DNA of 5,332 nucleotides from assembly GCA_020444005.1 (NCBI GenBank), contig JAHLLU010000164.1:1-5332 (forward strand), in the 5' to 3' direction. The position numbers and the translations under genes are program-made. The DNA is from an archaeon. Its GTDB lineage: Archaea; Thermoproteota; Bathyarchaeia; TCS64. Below are positions 4,804 to 5,332 of this stretch, piece after piece. Under the pieces are notes generated by a model, which was not told the DNA's origin, did no database searches, and saw nothing but the letters and a program-made list of their open reading frames with translations. The first letter of the stretch is position 1. Every line of letters begins with the position of its first letter.

Positions 4804-5332
4804 ATGTCAAATCCCATCTACTATGATAAACGCGAAGACTTTTGGAGAAAACACTGGGCACAAGCATCAGAATACGAGGACTTCATACTGGAACAAGATC
4901 AGAGCCATGCCGAGAAATGGCGAAACATAGAACAAAGAATACCAGACCTAACCCCTGAGCAAGCTGAACGTCTCCAAGGCTATGATAGAGAGCTAAACAT
5001 ACTAGTCTACGGAGGTATCTGGTGCCCCGACTGTCAACGCCAAGCTCCCATGTTAAAAAAGATCACAGAAACAATTGGACCAAAAGCACACATCAGAATC
5101 ATCGACAGAGACGCATCAAAGAAACTCAAAGACGAACTCAGAATACTCGGAGCCACAAGGGTACCCATGATAGTAATCTTATCAGAGGATTTCTGGGAAA
5201 TTGGACGCTATGGAGATAGACTGCTTAGTGTTTACAGGGCAAAAGCAGCACGAGAAATAGGCAGGGGACCAAGAGCCGGAGTATTGAGCCCCAAGGCACT
5301 GGAAGCAGAGATGAGCGAATGGGTGGATATCA
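4804..5332 (+). CDS. Thioredoxin-fold protein with CPDC active site (partial, C-terminus beyond window)
   Basis: ATG 4804 opens a frame that runs to the right edge: 176 residues with no stop. The core is a thioredoxin fold: beta strand NILVYGG (65-71), active site W-C-P-D-C at 73-77 (Cys74 and Cys77), helix QRQAPMLKKI, strand HIRIIDRD, and the loop TRVPMIVIL with the likely cis-Pro121. This resembles the thioredoxin-family group with CxDC sites (Pfam Thioredoxin_9 type) more than classical CGPC thioredoxin. A charged, helical N-terminal extension of about 60 residues and a long tail after residue 130 make it larger than a plain thioredoxin. No signal peptide is seen, so it should be a cytosolic disulfide reductase or thiol carrier. 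Next to a bshA-like gene, a role in reducing mixed disulfides, comparable to bacilliredoxins, is conceivable, but those use CGC-type motifs. It has its own TATA box and starts 30 bases after bshA. Confidence 0.87.
   Translation, partial: MSNPIYYDKREDFWRKHWAQASEYEDFILEQDQSHAEKWRNIEQRIPDLTPEQAERLQGYDRELNILVYGGIWCPDCQRQAPMLKKITETIGPKAHIRIIDRDASKKLKDELRILGATRVPMIVILSEDFWEIGRYGDRLLSVYRAKAAREIGRGPRAGVLSPKALEAEMSEWVDI

Noticed and set aside
5022..5219. Plus-strand frame of 65 residues
   Set aside because: It is a shifted reading of the thioredoxin-fold gene, whose own frame carries the CPDC motif and stays open to the window edge.
1..5332. tRNA or rRNA genes, CRISPR array, insertion sequence, attachment sites
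   Set aside because: I found no cloverleaf, no regularly spaced repeats, no transposase or integrase coding sequence and no long terminal inverted repeats on either strand.

Overview
The window looks like a piece of an archaeal chromosome. Four of the five genes with an intact 5' end have a TATA-like box centred about 27-30 bases before the start codon and no Shine-Dalgarno sequence, which is the pattern expected of leaderless archaeal transcripts. T-rich tracts follow two of the stop codons, and none of the proteins begins with a signal peptide. Family content (DinB-like proteins, cytosolic beta-lactamase-fold proteins, a GyrI-like domain, a BshA-like glycosyltransferase) and moderate GC would fit a mesophilic archaeon, perhaps an Asgard lineage. 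That assignment is a guess, and no marker gene here settles it.

Left block (1-2589, all minus strand). Two adjacent serine hydrolases of the beta-lactamase/penicillin-binding fold are read leftwards: a class C-like (CubicO/Pab87 type) 463-residue protein (688-2079), then 33 bases later a class A-like protein (654 to the left edge, cut by the window). Upstream of them lies an unmarked coding remnant (2248-2589): the C-terminal half of a GyrI-like small-molecule-binding protein. It has no start codon and stops abruptly where the next block begins.

Right block (2588-5332, all plus strand). A DinB/YfiT-fold protein (2617-3084) is followed by a second, diverged DinB paralogue (3172-3621), a BshA-type glycosyltransferase starting at TTG (3667-4773), and a thioredoxin-fold protein with a CPDC active site (4804 to the right edge, cut). 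In Firmicutes BshA makes the first intermediate of bacillithiol, and some DinB-fold proteins (BstA/YfiT) are bacillithiol S-transferases. The order DinB-DinB-BshA-thioredoxin therefore suggests a small thiol-metabolism neighbourhood. This is inference from context: BshB and BshC are not in the window, and each right-block gene seems to have its own promoter.

The most useful points for follow-up are the possible bacillithiol-like module in an archaeon, the loss of one canonical metal-ligand histidine in both DinB paralogues, the truncated GyrI gene at the junction of the two blocks, and a palindrome-over-TATA plus hairpin-over-RBS arrangement in front of the second DinB gene.
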